Notes: generated by a model not told the origin, from the sequence alone. 64,000 nucleotides of DNA from Comamonadaceae bacterium (GCA_027488255.1 JAIYBZ010000024.1:1-64000); one strand, 5' to 3'; positions 39,357 through 49,236 are shown, numbered from the stretch's first letter. A program made the numbers and translations.

Positions 39357-39818
39357 ATGGATTTGCGCAAACTGAAAACACTGATCGATTTGGTGTCTGA
39401 TTCCAACGTCTCGGAGCTCGAAATCACCGAAGCCGAGGGCAAAGTTCGCATTGTCAAGAGCATGGGCGTGGCTGCCCCGGTGGTCCAGCAACAAGCGGCC
39501 GCCCCTGTCGCCTTGGCCCCCGTCGCCGTTGCTGCCGCTGCCCCCGCCGAGGCGGCTGCCCCAGTGGCCGCTGCAGCTCCCGCCGGCCATGCCGTCAAGT
39601 CCCCCATGGTGGGCACTTTTTACCGTTCTTCCAGTCCCGGCGCCGCGCCTTTCATCCAAATTGGCTCGGTGGTGAAAGAGGGCGACACCCTGTGCATCAT
39701 TGAAGCGATGAAGATTTTGAATGAAATCGAGTCTGACAAAGCCGGCACGGTCACGCAGATTCTGTGTGAAAACGGGCAGGCTGTGGAGTACGGTCAGCCT
39801 TTGTTCGTGATCGAATAA
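39357..39818 (+). CDS. accB: Biotin carboxyl carrier protein of acetyl-CoA carboxylase
   Basis: 153 residues. Carries biotin between carboxylase and transferase. N-terminal part [23 protein letters not shown], an Ala/Pro-rich linker (about 44-78), and the biotinyl domain with the modified lysine in [13 protein letters not shown] lies just before the ATG. Followed after 14 bases by accC; the pair is one operon in most proteobacteria. Confidence 0.97.
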   Translation: MDLRKLKTLIDLVSDSNVSELEITEAEGKVRIVKSMGVAAPVVQQQAAAPVALAPVAVAAAAPAEAAAPVAAAAPAGHAVKSPMVGTFYRSSSPGAAPFIQIGSVVKEGDTLCIIEAMKILNEIESDKAGTVTQILCENGQAVEYGQPLFVIE

Positions 39819-39832
39819 ACCACGGGGATTTC

Positions 39833-41182
39833 ATGTTCAAGAAAATCCTGGTTGCCAACCGAGGCGAGATCGCCTTGCGAATTCAGCGCGCTTGTCGCGA
39901 GCTGGGGATCAAAGCGGTGATGGTGTATTCCGAAGCCGACAAAGAAGCCAAATACGTCAAGCTGGCCGAAGAAGCGGTGTGCATTGGACCCGCCGCTTCG
40001 CCGCTCAGCTATCTCAATATGCCCGCCATCATTTCGGCCGCCGAGGTGACCGACGCCGAGGCGATTCACCCGGGTTATGGTTTTCTGAGCGAGAACGCCG
40101 ATTTTGCGGAGCGCGTTGAAAAAAGCGGCTTCCAGTTCATCGGTCCCACGCCCGAATCAATCCGCATCATGGGCGACAAGGTTTCGGCCAAGCAGGCCAT
40201 GATTCGCGCGGGGGTGCCCTGCGTGCCTGGCTCTGAAGGCGAGTTGCCCGACGATCCTGTGCAAATTCGGCGCATTGCCAAGTCGGTGGGCTACCCGGTC
40301 ATCATCAAGGCGGCAGGCGGCGGCGGTGGTCGCGGCATGCGTGTGGTGCACACCGAAGCCGCCCTGATCAATGCGGTGCAAATGACCAAGGCCGAAGCTG
40401 GCGCTGCCTTTGGCAACCCGGCGGTTTACATGGAAAAATTCCTGCAAAACCCGCGCCACGTCGAGATTCAGATTTTGGCCGACAAGCACAAGAACGCGGT
40501 GTACTTGGGCGAGCGTGATTGCTCGATGCAGCGACGCCACCAAAAGGTCATCGAAGAAGCGCCGGCGCCAGGCATTCCTCGCAAATTGATCGAAAAAATT
40601 GGCGAGCGTTGCGTAGCGGCTTGCAAAAAAATCAATTACCGCGGGGCTGGCACCTTTGAGTTTTTGTACGAGAACGGTGAGTTCTATTTCATCGAAATGA
40701 ACACCCGTGTGCAGGTGGAGCACCCCGTGACCGAGTGGGTGACGGGCGTCGACATCGTGAAGACCCAGATCATGGTGGCAGCGGGTGAAAAATTGCCTTT
40801 CACACAGCGACAAATTCAGATTCGCGGGCACGCCATTGAGTGCCGTATCAACGCCGAAGACCCGTTCAAGTTCACACCGTCCCCCGGGCGCATCACCTCT
40901 TGGCACATGCCGGGTGGGCCCGGTGTTCGGGTTGACTCGCATGCCTACAACAATTATTTTGTGCCGCCCAATTACGACTCCATGATTGGCAAGTTGATCG
41001 TGCACGGCGACACCCGCGAGCAGGCTTTGGCCCGCATGCAAACCGCATTGGCGGAGACAGTGATCGAAGGCATTAACACCAACATTCCTTTGCACCGTGA
41101 ACTGATGGTCGATGCCAAGTTCATGCAAGGCGGCACCAACATTCACTATCTTGAGCACTGGCTTGACCAGCACAAGCGTTGA
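39833..41182 (+). CDS. accC: Biotin carboxylase of acetyl-CoA carboxylase
   Basis: 449 residues. ATP-grasp enzyme carboxylating biotin on AccB. Motifs: [68 protein letters not shown] and the C-terminal [12 protein letters not shown]. Length normal; six bases separate it from prmA. Confidence 0.98.
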   Translation: MFKKILVANRGEIALRIQRACRELGIKAVMVYSEADKEAKYVKLAEEAVCIGPAASPLSYLNMPAIISAAEVTDAEAIHPGYGFLSENADFAERVEKSGFQFIGPTPESIRIMGDKVSAKQAMIRAGVPCVPGSEGELPDDPVQIRRIAKSVGYPVIIKAAGGGGGRGMRVVHTEAALINAVQMTKAEAGAAFGNPAVYMEKFLQNPRHVEIQILADKHKNAVYLGERDCSMQRRHQKVIEEAPAPGIPRKLIEKIGERCVAACKKINYRGAGTFEFLYENGEFYFIEMNTRVQVEHPVTEWVTGVDIVKTQIMVAAGEKLPFTQRQIQIRGHAIECRINAEDPFKFTPSPGRITSWHMPGGPGVRVDSHAYNNYFVPPNYDSMIGKLIVHGDTREQALARMQTALAETVIEGINTNIPLHRELMVDAKFMQGGTNIHYLEHWLDQHKR

Positions 41183-41188
41183 GCCTGT

Positions 41189-42079
41189 ATGTTTGAGTTG
41201 AGCTTGCTGTGCCCCGAAGAGCGGGTGGAACTCTTGAGCGATGCACTGGTGGCGCTGGATGCCTTGAGCGTTTCTGTAGAAGACGCCGACGCGCAAACCC
41301 CCGCTGAGCAAGCGTTGTTTGGCGAGCCCGGCATGCCGCCGCCGAAAGAGGGCTGGCAGCGTTCGCGCATGGTGGCTTTGTTTGCGCAAGAAGCCCAAGC
41401 CCAAGAGGCTGTGCAGCTGCTGAGCGCGCAAGACTTCTTTGATGCTTGTCGGGTCTTGGGGGTCCAAGCCGTTGCCGATCAAGACTGGGTGCGGCTGACG
41501 CAATCGCAGTTTTCGCCGGTCGAAATCACCCCCGAATTTTGGATTGTTCCCACTTGGCATGAACCCCCGGCACAGGCCCAAACAACCATCCGCTTAGATC
41601 CCGGCTTGGCCTTTGGCACCGGCACGCACCCCACGACCCGCATGTGTTTGCGCTGGATTGCGCAGCACGGTGTCAGCGGCCAACGTGTCTTGGATTACGG
41701 TTGTGGCTCAGGCATCTTGGCGATCGGGGCTGCCAAGTACGGTGCCCGCAATATCGATGCAGTGGACATCGATGAAGCCGCGGTGACTTCCACAGTTTTG
41801 AATGCCGAGGCCAATGGGGTGTCGCTGAACGCGGGTCTGCCGGACCAAGCGCAGGGCCAGTACCAAACCGTCTTGGCCAATATTTTGGCCACGCCCCTCA
41901 AAGTGTTGGCACCCCTCTTGTGTTCTTATGTGGCGGGCGGCGGCGCGCTGGTGCTGGCGGGGATCTTGGAGCGGCAAGCCGATGAGTTGAAGGCCGCTTA
42001 TGCGCCTTGGATGCAGTTGGAAGTGACCGACAGCGAAGAGGGCTGGATTCTCATGACGGCAACATCGCCAGCCGCTTGA
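41189..42079 (+). CDS. prmA: Ribosomal protein L11 methyltransferase
   Basis: 296 residues. Trimethylates L11 using SAM. N-terminal substrate domain, then the Rossmann domain with AFGTGTHPTTRMCLRW, LDYGCGSGILAIGAAK (SAM-binding), and the catalytic-site NILATPL variant of NPP(Y/F). Follows accC as in many betaproteobacteria. Confidence 0.96.
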   Translation: MFELSLLCPEERVELLSDALVALDALSVSVEDADAQTPAEQALFGEPGMPPPKEGWQRSRMVALFAQEAQAQEAVQLLSAQDFFDACRVLGVQAVADQDWVRLTQSQFSPVEITPEFWIVPTWHEPPAQAQTTIRLDPGLAFGTGTHPTTRMCLRWIAQHGVSGQRVLDYGCGSGILAIGAAKYGARNIDAVDIDEAAVTSTVLNAEANGVSLNAGLPDQAQGQYQTVLANILATPLKVLAPLLCSYVAGGGALVLAGILERQADELKAAYAPWMQLEVTDSEEGWILMTATSPAA

Positions 42080-42096
42080 CGCCTGGGGCAAATCTG

Positions 42097-42975
42097 ATGG
42101 CCCATATTCCATCCCACCCTGTCGATTGGATCGTGCGCTGCCCCGCTTGCAGCAGCACCTACCGACTGGTGCCCGACCAACTCAAGATCGCCGATGGCTG
42201 GTTGCGCTGTGGACAGTGCCAACACACCTTCGACAGCACCGGCTTGGTCGTGGTTTGGCCGCACAGTGCCGAGCCCGAGCGTGTGGTGACGCCGGGCCCT
42301 GAAGGGACAGACCGCTGGGTGTTGGACGACTTTCTGAAGCAAGAGGACCGCTCGGTGGCCTCCGCGCCCACCCCCGAAATCTTGACTTCTTTTGAAGAAG
42401 CGCTGGCCAGCTTCAAGCCCCAGCCTTTGCCTGCAAGCGCCACGCCCGATCCATCGGATGACGCTGACGAATGGCGTGCGGACGAGCAAGAGCCATCTTC
42501 TGAGCCCGTGGTGCGTCAAAAAGGCGGATGGGTCAAAGCCGGTGCTTTGCTGTTGGTGCTCGCCTTGGCCTTGCAATGGATGTGGATCGAGCGCCGTGTA
42601 TTGGCCGCAGTCGTGCCTTTTGCCGGCGATGTTTGGCATGAGGCTTGCCGTATTGCCGGCTGTGAGGTGACGGCAGCACCGGTGAAAAATGGCATCGTCA
42701 TCGACACCTCCAGTCTCACGCCGTCTGAGGGCGGAGGCGTTTGGCTCAGCTGGACTTGGCGCAACGCCACGGCGCACACCGTGCAGGTGCCCGACTTGGA
42801 AGTGACCTTGTTGAACGAGCAAGACAAAGCCGTTTTACGCCGGGTGATTTCACGCGCAGACATGCAGGCACCCGAGTCGTTCACGGCAGGACAGGTCTGG
42901 AGCGGCAAGCTCCACCTCGTGCCCGAAAGTGGCCTGCTCAGCACGGGCTACCGTTTGCTCAGCTTTTATCCTTGA
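42097..42975 (+). CDS. Zinc-ribbon and DUF3426 membrane protein
   Basis: 292 residues. N-terminal zinc ribbon with CPAC and CGQC (about 13-35, the MJ0042-type finger), a disordered acidic linker, one membrane segment (about 150-167), and a periplasmic DUF3426 domain with an FxxGxV-like C-terminal region. Function unknown; the family is common beside prmA in betaproteobacteria. The ATG at 42097 is 17 bases after prmA; the frame remains open further upstream but would overlap prmA. Confidence 0.88.
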   Translation: MAHIPSHPVDWIVRCPACSSTYRLVPDQLKIADGWLRCGQCQHTFDSTGLVVVWPHSAEPERVVTPGPEGTDRWVLDDFLKQEDRSVASAPTPEILTSFEEALASFKPQPLPASATPDPSDDADEWRADEQEPSSEPVVRQKGGWVKAGALLLVLALALQWMWIERRVLAAVVPFAGDVWHEACRIAGCEVTAAPVKNGIVIDTSSLTPSEGGGVWLSWTWRNATAHTVQVPDLEVTLLNEQDKAVLRRVISRADMQAPESFTAGQVWSGKLHLVPESGLLSTGYRLLSFYP

Positions 42976-43020
42976 AGTCTGAGCACCCAACGGGTCTCGC
43001 CATGCAGGCGGACTGGGCGT

Positions 43021-43052
43021 AAAAAAGCCCAACACCGTTTCCAGTGTTGGGC
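43021..43052 (-). terminator. Terminator of the H1-like gene
   Basis: GCCCAACAC (43027-43035) with GTGTTGGGC (43044-43052), loop of eight. On the minus strand the stem is followed by six T bases, so it serves the H1-like gene rather than the DUF3426 gene. Confidence 0.85.
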
Positions 43053-43081
43053 CTTATCGCTACGAGCGTCTAACGCTTGAA

Positions 43082-43579
43082 TCAGGGCTTAGCGGCCGAA
43101 GGAAACGGCCATGCAGCTTGAGGATTCAGGGTTGTCTGTGCAGCGGGGGCAGCGGGTGCTTTAGATGCCTTCTTTGCAGCAGGTTTCTTAGCAGCCTTTT
43201 TCACAGCGGGCTTTTTAGCAGCAGGCTTTTTAGCAGCAGTTTTCTTGGCTGCAGCTTTTTTGGCCGGGGCAGCTTTTTTAGCTGCTGGCTTTTTAGCAGC
43301 GGCTTTTTTAGCTGGAGCGGCTTTTTTAGCTGCTGGCTTTTTGGCGGCTACTTTTTTAGCTGCTGGCTTTTTAGCCGCGACAGCTTTTTTGGCTGCTGGC
43401 TTTTTAGCGGCTACTTTTTTAGCTGCAGGCTTTTTGGCAGCAACAGCTTTTTTAGCTGGAGCGGCTTTTTTAGCTGCGGGCTTCTTAGCGGCTACTTTTT
43501 TAGCAGCAGGTTTCTTGGCCGCGACGGCCTTCTTAGCGGGAGCAGCTTTTTTTGCCGCTACTTTTTTTGCAGTTGCCAT
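43082..43579 (-). CDS. Histone H1-like AlaLysPro-rich nucleoid protein
   Basis: 165 residues, almost wholly Ala, Lys and Pro, in repeats of the AKKPAAKK and APAKKAVAAKK type. Resembles bacterial H1-like proteins such as Bordetella BpH1, which bind DNA through lysines without a defined fold and can vary in length through repeat number. The ATG at 43579 has an AAGGAG at ideal spacing. The last 20 residues (TTLNPQAAWPFPSAAKP) are unlike the rest. Similar repeats form the tail of DksA at 7470. It lies downstream of nrdB and has its own terminator. Confidence 0.9.
   Translation of the reverse strand: MATAKKVAAKKAAPAKKAVAAKKPAAKKVAAKKPAAKKAAPAKKAVAAKKPAAKKVAAKKPAAKKAVAAKKPAAKKVAAKKPAAKKAAPAKKAAAKKPAAKKAAPAKKAAAKKTAAKKPAAKKPAVKKAAKKPAAKKASKAPAAPAAQTTLNPQAAWPFPSAAKP
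43150..43570 (-). repeat. In-gene Lys-Ala-Pro codon repeats
   Basis: Near-tandem units of about 15 to 45 bases encoding AKKPAAKKV/A, built on CTTTTTTAGCTGC-like words in plus-strand reading. Such arrays can change length by slippage, which would alter protein length without shifting the frame. Confidence 0.8.
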
Positions 43580-43693
43580 GATTTTCTCCTTGATCAAGTT
43601 GAGAACTCAACGGAAAGGGAACGCTTGGTGCTTGTTGGATTGCACAAAGCGATCCATGGTGCTGAGGAATCCCTCAACACCATGAACGCGGAA

Positions 43694-43737
43694 AAGCCAC
43701 AACGCCCAACATCCGAAGATGTTGAAGGTTGTGGCTT
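43694..43737 (-). terminator. Nested hairpin after nrdB, possible terminator
   Basis: Outer stem of 10 bp (43694-43703 with 43728-43737), a 3x3 internal loop, then an inner stem of 7 bp (43707-43713 with 43718-43724) closed by CGAA. On the minus strand only four T bases follow the stem, so it is a weak terminator or a stability element between nrdB and the H1-like gene. Confidence 0.5.
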
Positions 43738-43771
43738 GAGGAAGGGTTTCATTGATGGGGTGTTCAGAAGA

Positions 43772-44899
43772 TCAGTCCCAGGACAAAGCCCCGCCAGATT
43801 GGTATTCAATGACCCGGGTTTCAAAGAAATTACGTTCTTTCTTCAGGTCAATCATTTCACTCATCCATGGGAACGGATTTTCTTCGTTCGGGAAGAGGGC
43901 CTCCAAGCCAATTTGGGTGGCTCGGCGGTTTGCGATATAGCGCAAATAGCCTTTGAACATCGAGGCGTTCATGCCCAAGACGCCACGAGGCATGGTGTCT
44001 TCGGCATAGCGGTATTCGAGTTCGACCGCTTTGAGGAACAGCTCTTTGATCTCGGCCTTGAACTCGGCGGTCCACAGCTGTGGGTTTTCGAGTTTGACGG
44101 TGTTGATCAAGTCAATGCCAAAGTTGCAGTGCATGGACTCGTCACGCAAGATGTACTGGTACTGCTCGGCAGCACCGGTCATTTTGTTTTGACGGCCCAA
44201 GGCCAAAATTTGGGTGAAACCCACATAGAAGAACAAACCTTCCATCAGGCAAGCGAAGACGATCAGAGACTTGAGCAAAGTCTGGTCGTTTTGCAGCGTG
44301 CCTGTTTTGAAGTTGGGGTCCATGATCACGTTGATGAACGGGATCAAGAACTCGTCTTTGTCGCGGATGGATTTGACTTCGTTGTAGGCGTTGAAGATTT
44401 CACTCTCGTCCAAGCCCAGCGATTCCACAATGTATTGGTAAGCGTGGGTGTGGATGGCTTCTTCGAAGGCTTGGCGCAACAAAAACTGGCGGCACTCGGG
44501 TGCCGTGATGTGGCGGTAGGTGCCCAAAGTGATGTTGTTGGCCGCCAAGGAATCGGCGGTGACAAAGAAGCCAAGGTTGCGCTTGACGATGCGGCGCTCG
44601 TCCTCGGTCAGACCGTTGGGGTCTTTCCACAAAGCGATGTCGCGGTTCATGTTGACTTCCTGCGGCATCCAGTGGTTGGCGCAGGTGGCGAGGTATTTTT
44701 CCCAAGCCCATTTGTATTTGAAGGGCACCAGTTGGTTGACGTCGGTCTGGCCGTTGATGATGCGCTTATCGGCCGCGTTCATGCGGCGAGGACTGGAGGC
44801 GGGAGATGCGGCAGCAGACGCTGCAGTTGCATCAGCGCCAGAAAAAGAAGGCATCGCAGAAGGCGATGTTGGTTTGACTTGTTCGTCCCAGGACAACAT
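43772..44899 (-). CDS. nrdB: Ribonucleotide reductase class Ia, beta subunit
   Basis: 375 residues. Holds the diiron-tyrosyl radical cofactor. Iron-ligand helices are visible as [15 protein letters not shown] and [22 protein letters not shown] is typical. The N-terminal 40 residues are Ala/Ser-rich and variable. The C-terminal tail, which docks into NrdA, is short. Start at 44899 with CTGGAA upstream. Lies 141 bases after nrdA and is probably transcribed from the same promoter, through the hairpin at 44998-45031. Confidence 0.97.
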   Translation of the reverse strand: MLSWDEQVKPTSPSAMPSFSGADATAASAAASPASSPRRMNAADKRIINGQTDVNQLVPFKYKWAWEKYLATCANHWMPQEVNMNRDIALWKDPNGLTEDERRIVKRNLGFFVTADSLAANNITLGTYRHITAPECRQFLLRQAFEEAIHTHAYQYIVESLGLDESEIFNAYNEVKSIRDKDEFLIPFINVIMDPNFKTGTLQNDQTLLKSLIVFACLMEGLFFYVGFTQILALGRQNKMTGAAEQYQYILRDESMHCNFGIDLINTVKLENPQLWTAEFKAEIKELFLKAVELEYRYAEDTMPRGVLGMNASMFKGYLRYIANRRATQIGLEALFPNEENPFPWMSEMIDLKKERNFFETRVIEYQSGGALSWD

Positions 44900-44997
44900 A
44901 AAAAATTCCAGTTCTCAAATTATGAAAGCAAGCGCGCAAAATGAAAAGAGTGAAAGCACTTTTTCGTTCTGCGACACCATGAAGTGTTGCTCAATTG

Positions 44998-45036
44998 CAT
45001 CGCACTTTGCATGTCACAGCAAAGTGCGATGTTTTT
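44998..45036. repeat. Perfect 13-bp hairpin between nrdA and nrdB
   Basis: CATCGCACTTTGC (44998-45010) and its complement (45019-45031) with an eight-base loop, ten bases past the nrdA stop. In the nrdA direction it has an A run before and no T run after, so it does not look like a terminator for nrdA. On the plus strand five T bases follow it, but no plus-strand gene ends here. Confidence 0.75.
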
Positions 45037-45040
45037 CGAA

Positions 45041-47965
45041 TTACTGGCAAGCCTCACAACCGACGTCATCGATGGCAGAAAACTTCACGTCGGTGGCGGG
45101 CGAAGTGCTCATCGCAGCAGGCGCCGCTGCCGATGCCGCGCCCATCGCGTTCATGCCCGAGGTGGGGGCGCCAGAAGACACCGCGTTGTGCGAGCCGGCT
45201 TGCACCGTCGACTTTTCAACTTGTGTGGCGCTGGACGTGCGCAGATAGTAGGTGGTCTTGAGACCGCGCAACCACGCCAGTTTGTAGGTGTCGTCGAGTT
45301 TCTTGCCCGATGCACCGGCCATGTAAATGTTGAGCGACTGCGCTTGGTCAATCCACTTTTGGCGACGTGCTGCCGCTTCAACCAACCAAGTGGTTTCGAC
45401 TTCAAAGGCCGTCGCATAAAGCGCTTTGACTTCTTGCGGCACGCGGTCGATCGGACGCAGAGAGCCGTCAAAGTGTTTGAGGTCCATGACCATCACGTCA
45501 TCCCACAAGCCCAGACGCTTCAAGTCGCGCACCAAGTAGCTGTTGATCACCGTGAATTCGCCAGACAAGTTGGACTTGACCGACAAGTTGCCAAAGCAAG
45601 GCTCAATGGAGGCATCGACGCCGATGATGTTCGAGATGGTGGCCGTGGGGGCAATGGCCACGCAATTGGAGTTGCGCATGCCGTCTTGCGCAATCTTTTT
45701 GCGCAGGGCATCCCAATCGAGTGTGGAGGAGCGGTCCACTTCGACGTAACCGCCGCGCTCGCGCTCGAGCAAATTGAGGGTGTCCAGCGGCAAGATGCCT
45801 TGGTCCCACAAAGAACCTTTGTAAGTGGCGTACTGGCCGCGCTCTTTGGCCAACTCGGTAGAAGCCCAGTAGGCGTAGTAGCAAATGGCTTCCATCGACT
45901 GGTCGGCAAACTCCACCGCGGCTTGCGAGGCGTATGGAATGCGCATTTCGTAGAGTGAATCTTGGAAGCCCATCAGGCCCAAGCCCACAGGGCGGTGGCG
46001 CATGTTGGAGTCACGGGCCTTTTTGACCGCGTAGTAGTTGATGTCGATCACGTTGTCCAGCATGCGCATGGCGATCGTGATGGTGTTTTTGAGTTTCTCG
46101 TGGTCAATGACTTTGCCGTTGGCGCTGTCCTTGAGGTGGCGTGACAAGTTCACCGAGCCCAAGTTGCAGACCGCTGTTTCGGTGTCGCTGGTGTTCAGGG
46201 TGATTTCGGTGCACAAGTTAGAGGAGTGCACCACGCCGCTGTGCTGTTGTGGTGAGCGGACGTTGCAGGGGTCTTTGAAAGTGATCCAAGGGTGGCCGGT
46301 TTCAAACAGCATCGAGAGCATCTTGCGCCACAGGTCGGTCGCAGGCACGGTCTTGCTGGGTTTGATTTCGCCACGCTCGGCTTTTTGCTCGTAGGCCACA
46401 TAGGCTTTCTCAAACGCCAAGCCGAACAGGTCGTGCAAATCGGGCACGTCAGAAGGCGAGAACAAGGTCCAAGTGCCTTTTTCCATGACGCGGCGCATGA
46501 ACAGGTCGGGGATCCAGTTGGCCGTGTTCATGTCGTGGGTGCGGCGACGGTCATCTCCGGTGTTCTTGCGCAATTCCAAGAACTCTTCGATGTCCAAGTG
46601 CCAAGTTTCCAAATAGGTGCAGACCGCGCCTTTGCGCTTGCCGCCCTGGTTCACCGCCACGGCCGTGTCGTTCACCACTTTGAGGAAAGGCACGACGCCT
46701 TGTGATTCGCCGTTGGTGCCTTTGATGTGGGAGCCCATGGCGCGCACGCGGGTCCAGTCGTTGCCCAAGCCGCCAGCAAATTTAGACAGCAGGGCGTTTT
46801 CTTTGATGGACTCGTAAATGCCATCCAAGTCGTCAGGCACGGTGGTCAGGTAGCAGCTGGACAACTGCGAGCGCAAGGTGCCGCTGTTGAACAAAGTGGG
46901 TGTCGAAGACATGAAGTCGAACGAGGAGAGGATCTCGTAGAACTCGATGGCACGCGCTTCGCGGTTGATTTCGTTGAGCGACAAGCCCATCGCCACGCGC
47001 ATGAAGAAGGCCTGAGGCATCTCGATGCGTTGCTTGCGCACGTGCAAGAAATAACGGTCATACAGCGTTTGCAAACCGAGGTAGTCGAACTGCAAATCGC
47101 GTTCGGGTTTGAGCGCTGTCGCCAGTTTTTTCAGGTCGAACTGCAGCAGTTTTTCGTCCAGCAGGTCGTTGTCCACCCCTTTTTTGATGAACTGAGGAAA
47201 GTAGTTGATGTACTCCTCGGCCATTTGGGCTTGCGTCACTTCTTTGCCAAAAATTTCTTTGGCGATGGTGTGCATCAGCAGACGAGCGGTGACATAGGTG
47301 TAGTCGGGGTCTTTTTCGATCAGTGTGCGCGAGGCCAAGATCGAGGCTTTGTAAACCTCTTCCATCGGCACGCCGTCATAGAGGTTGCGCATGGTTTCAG
47401 CCACGATGGGTTCGGGGCTGACGTCTTGGCCCAAACCGGCGCAGGCGTTGACCATCAAGGACTTGAGGTAATCCAAATCCAGCGCCACACGCTGGCCACC
47501 GTCGATGACGTGCAAGCGCGGCTCGGCGGGAGCGGCGGCGGCTTGCTGTTGTTGGGCGCGCTCTTGTGTGCGGCGCTCGCGGTACAGCACATAGGCACGG
47601 GCCACTTCGTGGTTGCTGCTGCGCATGAGGCCCAATTCGACTTGGTCTTGCACATCTTCAATGTGGAAAGTGCCGCCACCTGGACGTGAGCGCATCAGTG
47701 CGCGGACCACGTTTTGGGTCAACTCTTCCACCACTTCACGCACGCTGGCAGAGGCGGCGCCTTGCGTGCCATGCACAGCCAGAAAAGCTTTCATCAAAGC
47801 CACGGCAATCTTGTTGGGCTCGAAGGACACCACGGCCCCGTTGCGTCGAATGATCTGGTAATGCGCAAGTGTCTGGGAGGCCGGGGTGCCGCTGTGAGGC
47901 GCTGTGGGCTGGTGAATATGCCCGGCTGTGGGGGTCGAGATGTTCAGATCAGTTTGCATGGTCAT
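45041..47965 (-). CDS. nrdA: Ribonucleotide reductase class Ia, alpha subunit
   Basis: 974 residues. Reduces ribonucleoside diphosphates. After a variable N-terminus an ATP-cone ([24 protein letters not shown]) gives allosteric control, then the catalytic barrel with [23 protein letters not shown], and [17 protein letters not shown]. The C-terminus ends in the redox pair CEAC. It is longer than E. coli NrdA (about 760), as usual in betaproteobacteria. ATG 47965 is chosen; ATG 47959 is two codons later. The promoter and two NrdR boxes lie at 48048-48095. Confidence 0.96.
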   Translation of the reverse strand: MTMQTDLNISTPTAGHIHQPTAPHSGTPASQTLAHYQIIRRNGAVVSFEPNKIAVALMKAFLAVHGTQGAASASVREVVEELTQNVVRALMRSRPGGGTFHIEDVQDQVELGLMRSSNHEVARAYVLYRERRTQERAQQQQAAAAPAEPRLHVIDGGQRVALDLDYLKSLMVNACAGLGQDVSPEPIVAETMRNLYDGVPMEEVYKASILASRTLIEKDPDYTYVTARLLMHTIAKEIFGKEVTQAQMAEEYINYFPQFIKKGVDNDLLDEKLLQFDLKKLATALKPERDLQFDYLGLQTLYDRYFLHVRKQRIEMPQAFFMRVAMGLSLNEINREARAIEFYEILSSFDFMSSTPTLFNSGTLRSQLSSCYLTTVPDDLDGIYESIKENALLSKFAGGLGNDWTRVRAMGSHIKGTNGESQGVVPFLKVVNDTAVAVNQGGKRKGAVCTYLETWHLDIEEFLELRKNTGDDRRRTHDMNTANWIPDLFMRRVMEKGTWTLFSPSDVPDLHDLFGLAFEKAYVAYEQKAERGEIKPSKTVPATDLWRKMLSMLFETGHPWITFKDPCNVRSPQQHSGVVHSSNLCTEITLNTSDTETAVCNLGSVNLSRHLKDSANGKVIDHEKLKNTITIAMRMLDNVIDINYYAVKKARDSNMRHRPVGLGLMGFQDSLYEMRIPYASQAAVEFADQSMEAICYYAYWASTELAKERGQYATYKGSLWDQGILPLDTLNLLERERGGYVEVDRSSTLDWDALRKKIAQDGMRNSNCVAIAPTATISNIIGVDASIEPCFGNLSVKSNLSGEFTVINSYLVRDLKRLGLWDDVMVMDLKHFDGSLRPIDRVPQEVKALYATAFEVETTWLVEAAARRQKWIDQAQSLNIYMAGASGKKLDDTYKLAWLRGLKTTYYLRTSSATQVEKSTVQAGSHNAVSSGAPTSGMNAMGAASAAAPAAMSTSPATDVKFSAIDDVGCEACQ

Positions 47966-48047
47966 TTTCTTTAGTTTTTGGGTCGCGTTGAATCTGGAAT
48001 TTGCCGCTTGAACAGGCGGAAAACTGAATTGTGAAAATTTGTAAGAG

Positions 48048-48063
48048 ACACTATATATGGTGT
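48048..48063 (-). promoter_or_regulatory. NrdR box 1, over the nrdA -10
   Basis: ACACTATATATGGTGT, a near-perfect match to the NrdR palindrome ACACTATATATAGTGT. It covers the -10 hexamer of the nrdA promoter. Confidence 0.88.
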
Positions 48064-48078
48064 CTGAAGTCATTACAA
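48050..48078 (-). promoter_or_regulatory. nrdA promoter
   Basis: Read on the minus strand: TTGTAA (48078-48073) and TATAGT (48055-48050) with a 17-base spacer. The -10 lies inside NrdR box 1 and the -35 lies between the two boxes. Confidence 0.75.
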
Positions 48079-48079
48079 G

Positions 48080-48095
48080 CCACTACAGGTAGTGT
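48080..48095 (-). promoter_or_regulatory. NrdR box 2
   Basis: CCACTACAGGTAGTGT, a weaker NrdR box 32 bases (three helical turns) from box 1, with 16 bases between. Tandem boxes at this spacing are the standard NrdR operator. Confidence 0.8.
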
Positions 48096-48383
48096 ACTTG
48101 TCTGTTTTGTTGGTTTCCCAAAAGAAGATAAATAAATGATGGTCCGTCCGCCTTTTGAGGGCGCTTTTCATGGGCTGAAAAAGCGGTCGGAAAACGGCAT
48201 AAACAGGCGATTTTTTGACGACCTTTAAGTTGCATGCGGCTTCCGGGGGATTTTTTCTGAAAAGGCCTTGAATGGCCTGACTTGCAGAGCACGGGGTTCA
48301 GGCAAGTCGCTGCGCTTTTGTATGAAAGCGCGGTGCTGCTGAACGAAAATTTTTTTGCAGAGACTGCCCAGAAAGGGGGCAGA

Positions 48384-48986
48384 TCAGGGAAAAACCTGAG
48401 GGGGGAAATCCAACAATTTTTTCAGTTGCGCCCAATTGAAGCCGGGGCCGGGGTCTTGTTTTCGACCGGGTGCGATGTGCTCATGCCCGGCAATGTGGCG
48501 GATGGGAAAAGCCAGGCCAATGTCTTGGCACAACTGGGCCAAGGTGAGGTATTGGGCTGGCTCGAAGGTGTCCCCCTCGAGGCCTTCCAACTCGATGCCC
48601 ACCGAATCGTCATTGCAATTGTCGCGGCCTCGGTAAGAAGATTTCCCTGCATGCCAGGCCCGGTCATGGCAGCTGACAAATTGCCAAAGTGTCCCATCGC
48701 GGCGGACAAAAAAGTGCGCTGAAACTTCCATGCCCCGAATGCTCTGAAAGTAAGGGTGTGCGTCCCAGTCCAGTTGGTTGGTGAACAAGCGCTGCACGGC
48801 GTCGCCCCCATATTGGCCGGGCGGCAAGCTGATGGAGTGCAGCACGATCAGATCAATGCCCGCCCCAGCCGGTCGGGGTCCAAAGTTGGGAGAGTCAAGC
48901 CGCTGCGCTTGTGCATGCCAGCCATCTGGTCCTATGGGCGAAGCAGACTGATCAATAGAAGTGGGCTTGCTGGGAGAGGCGCACAT
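48384..48986 (-). CDS. ampD: 1,6-anhydro-N-acetylmuramyl-L-alanine amidase
   Basis: 200 residues. Cytoplasmic zinc amidase cleaving the stem peptide from anhydro-muropeptides in recycling. Zinc ligands by family: His in LIVLHSISLPPGQYGG, and His and Asp in GHEHIAPGRKQDPGPGF; the SVGIELEG motif is present. ATG 48986 is taken; the TTG at 48989 is one codon earlier. Starts 13 bases after the small membrane protein gene, as the end of a three-gene operon. Its released tripeptide is the substrate of Mpl (36624). Confidence 0.95.
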   Translation of the reverse strand: MCASPSKPTSIDQSASPIGPDGWHAQAQRLDSPNFGPRPAGAGIDLIVLHSISLPPGQYGGDAVQRLFTNQLDWDAHPYFQSIRGMEVSAHFFVRRDGTLWQFVSCHDRAWHAGKSSYRGRDNCNDDSVGIELEGLEGDTFEPAQYLTLAQLCQDIGLAFPIRHIAGHEHIAPGRKQDPGPGFNWAQLKKLLDFPPQVFP

Positions 48987-48999
48987 CAACGCGGCGAGA

Positions 49000-49236
49000 T
49001 CAATTGGGGTTGCGGTCTTGTGCGGCTGTTCGGTGCTCGGTGCTGCAGTACACCCCTTTTTCGCCGGTCACCGCTTCATCGTGGGGCAGGTGAATGCCGC
49101 AATGCGCGCAGGTCACCATTTCGGAGGGCTTGGCAGCTTCAGGGGCGGCAGGGCGGTCGGACGACGGCTTGGCACGCCCGCGCTTGATGGCCCAGATGAT
49201 CACCAAAACCACCAACAATATAAATAGGTACTTCAT
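49000..49236 (-). CDS. Small membrane protein with a CxxC motif (PP0621-like)
   Basis: 78 residues: one N-terminal membrane segment (KYLFILLVVLVIIWAI), a basic and Pro-rich linker, then CAHCGIHLP and a later Cys in GVYCSTEH, giving three cysteines and two histidines that could bind zinc. Similar small proteins sit next to ampD or CcsA-like genes in other proteobacteria. The ATG at 49236 overlaps the upstream stop by four bases. Confidence 0.8.
   Translation of the reverse strand: MKYLFILLVVLVIIWAIKRGRAKPSSDRPAAPEAAKPSEMVTCAHCGIHLPHDEAVTGEKGVYCSTEHRTAAQDRNPN

Larger units (their letters stand above)
47966..48383. other. 418-base intergenic region upstream of nrdA
   Basis: Holds the nrdA leader (about 80 bases), the promoter and the NrdR boxes up to 48095. 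From 48100 to 48383 no gene was recognised. It has two small hairpins (AGGCC/GGCCT near 48263-48278; GCGCTTT 48312-48318 with AAAGCGC 48325-48331), of which the first is followed on the minus strand by a few T bases and could be a weak terminator for ampD. Confidence 0.6.

Noticed and set aside
43118..44944. A 608-codon open frame on the plus strand across the H1-like gene and nrdB
   Set aside because: It is antisense to two well-supported genes, and its first third is the low-complexity complement of Lys-Ala repeats. No domain or start signal supports it.
48312..48331. Hairpin GCGCTTT/AAAGCGC as a terminator
   Set aside because: No T run on either strand, short stem.
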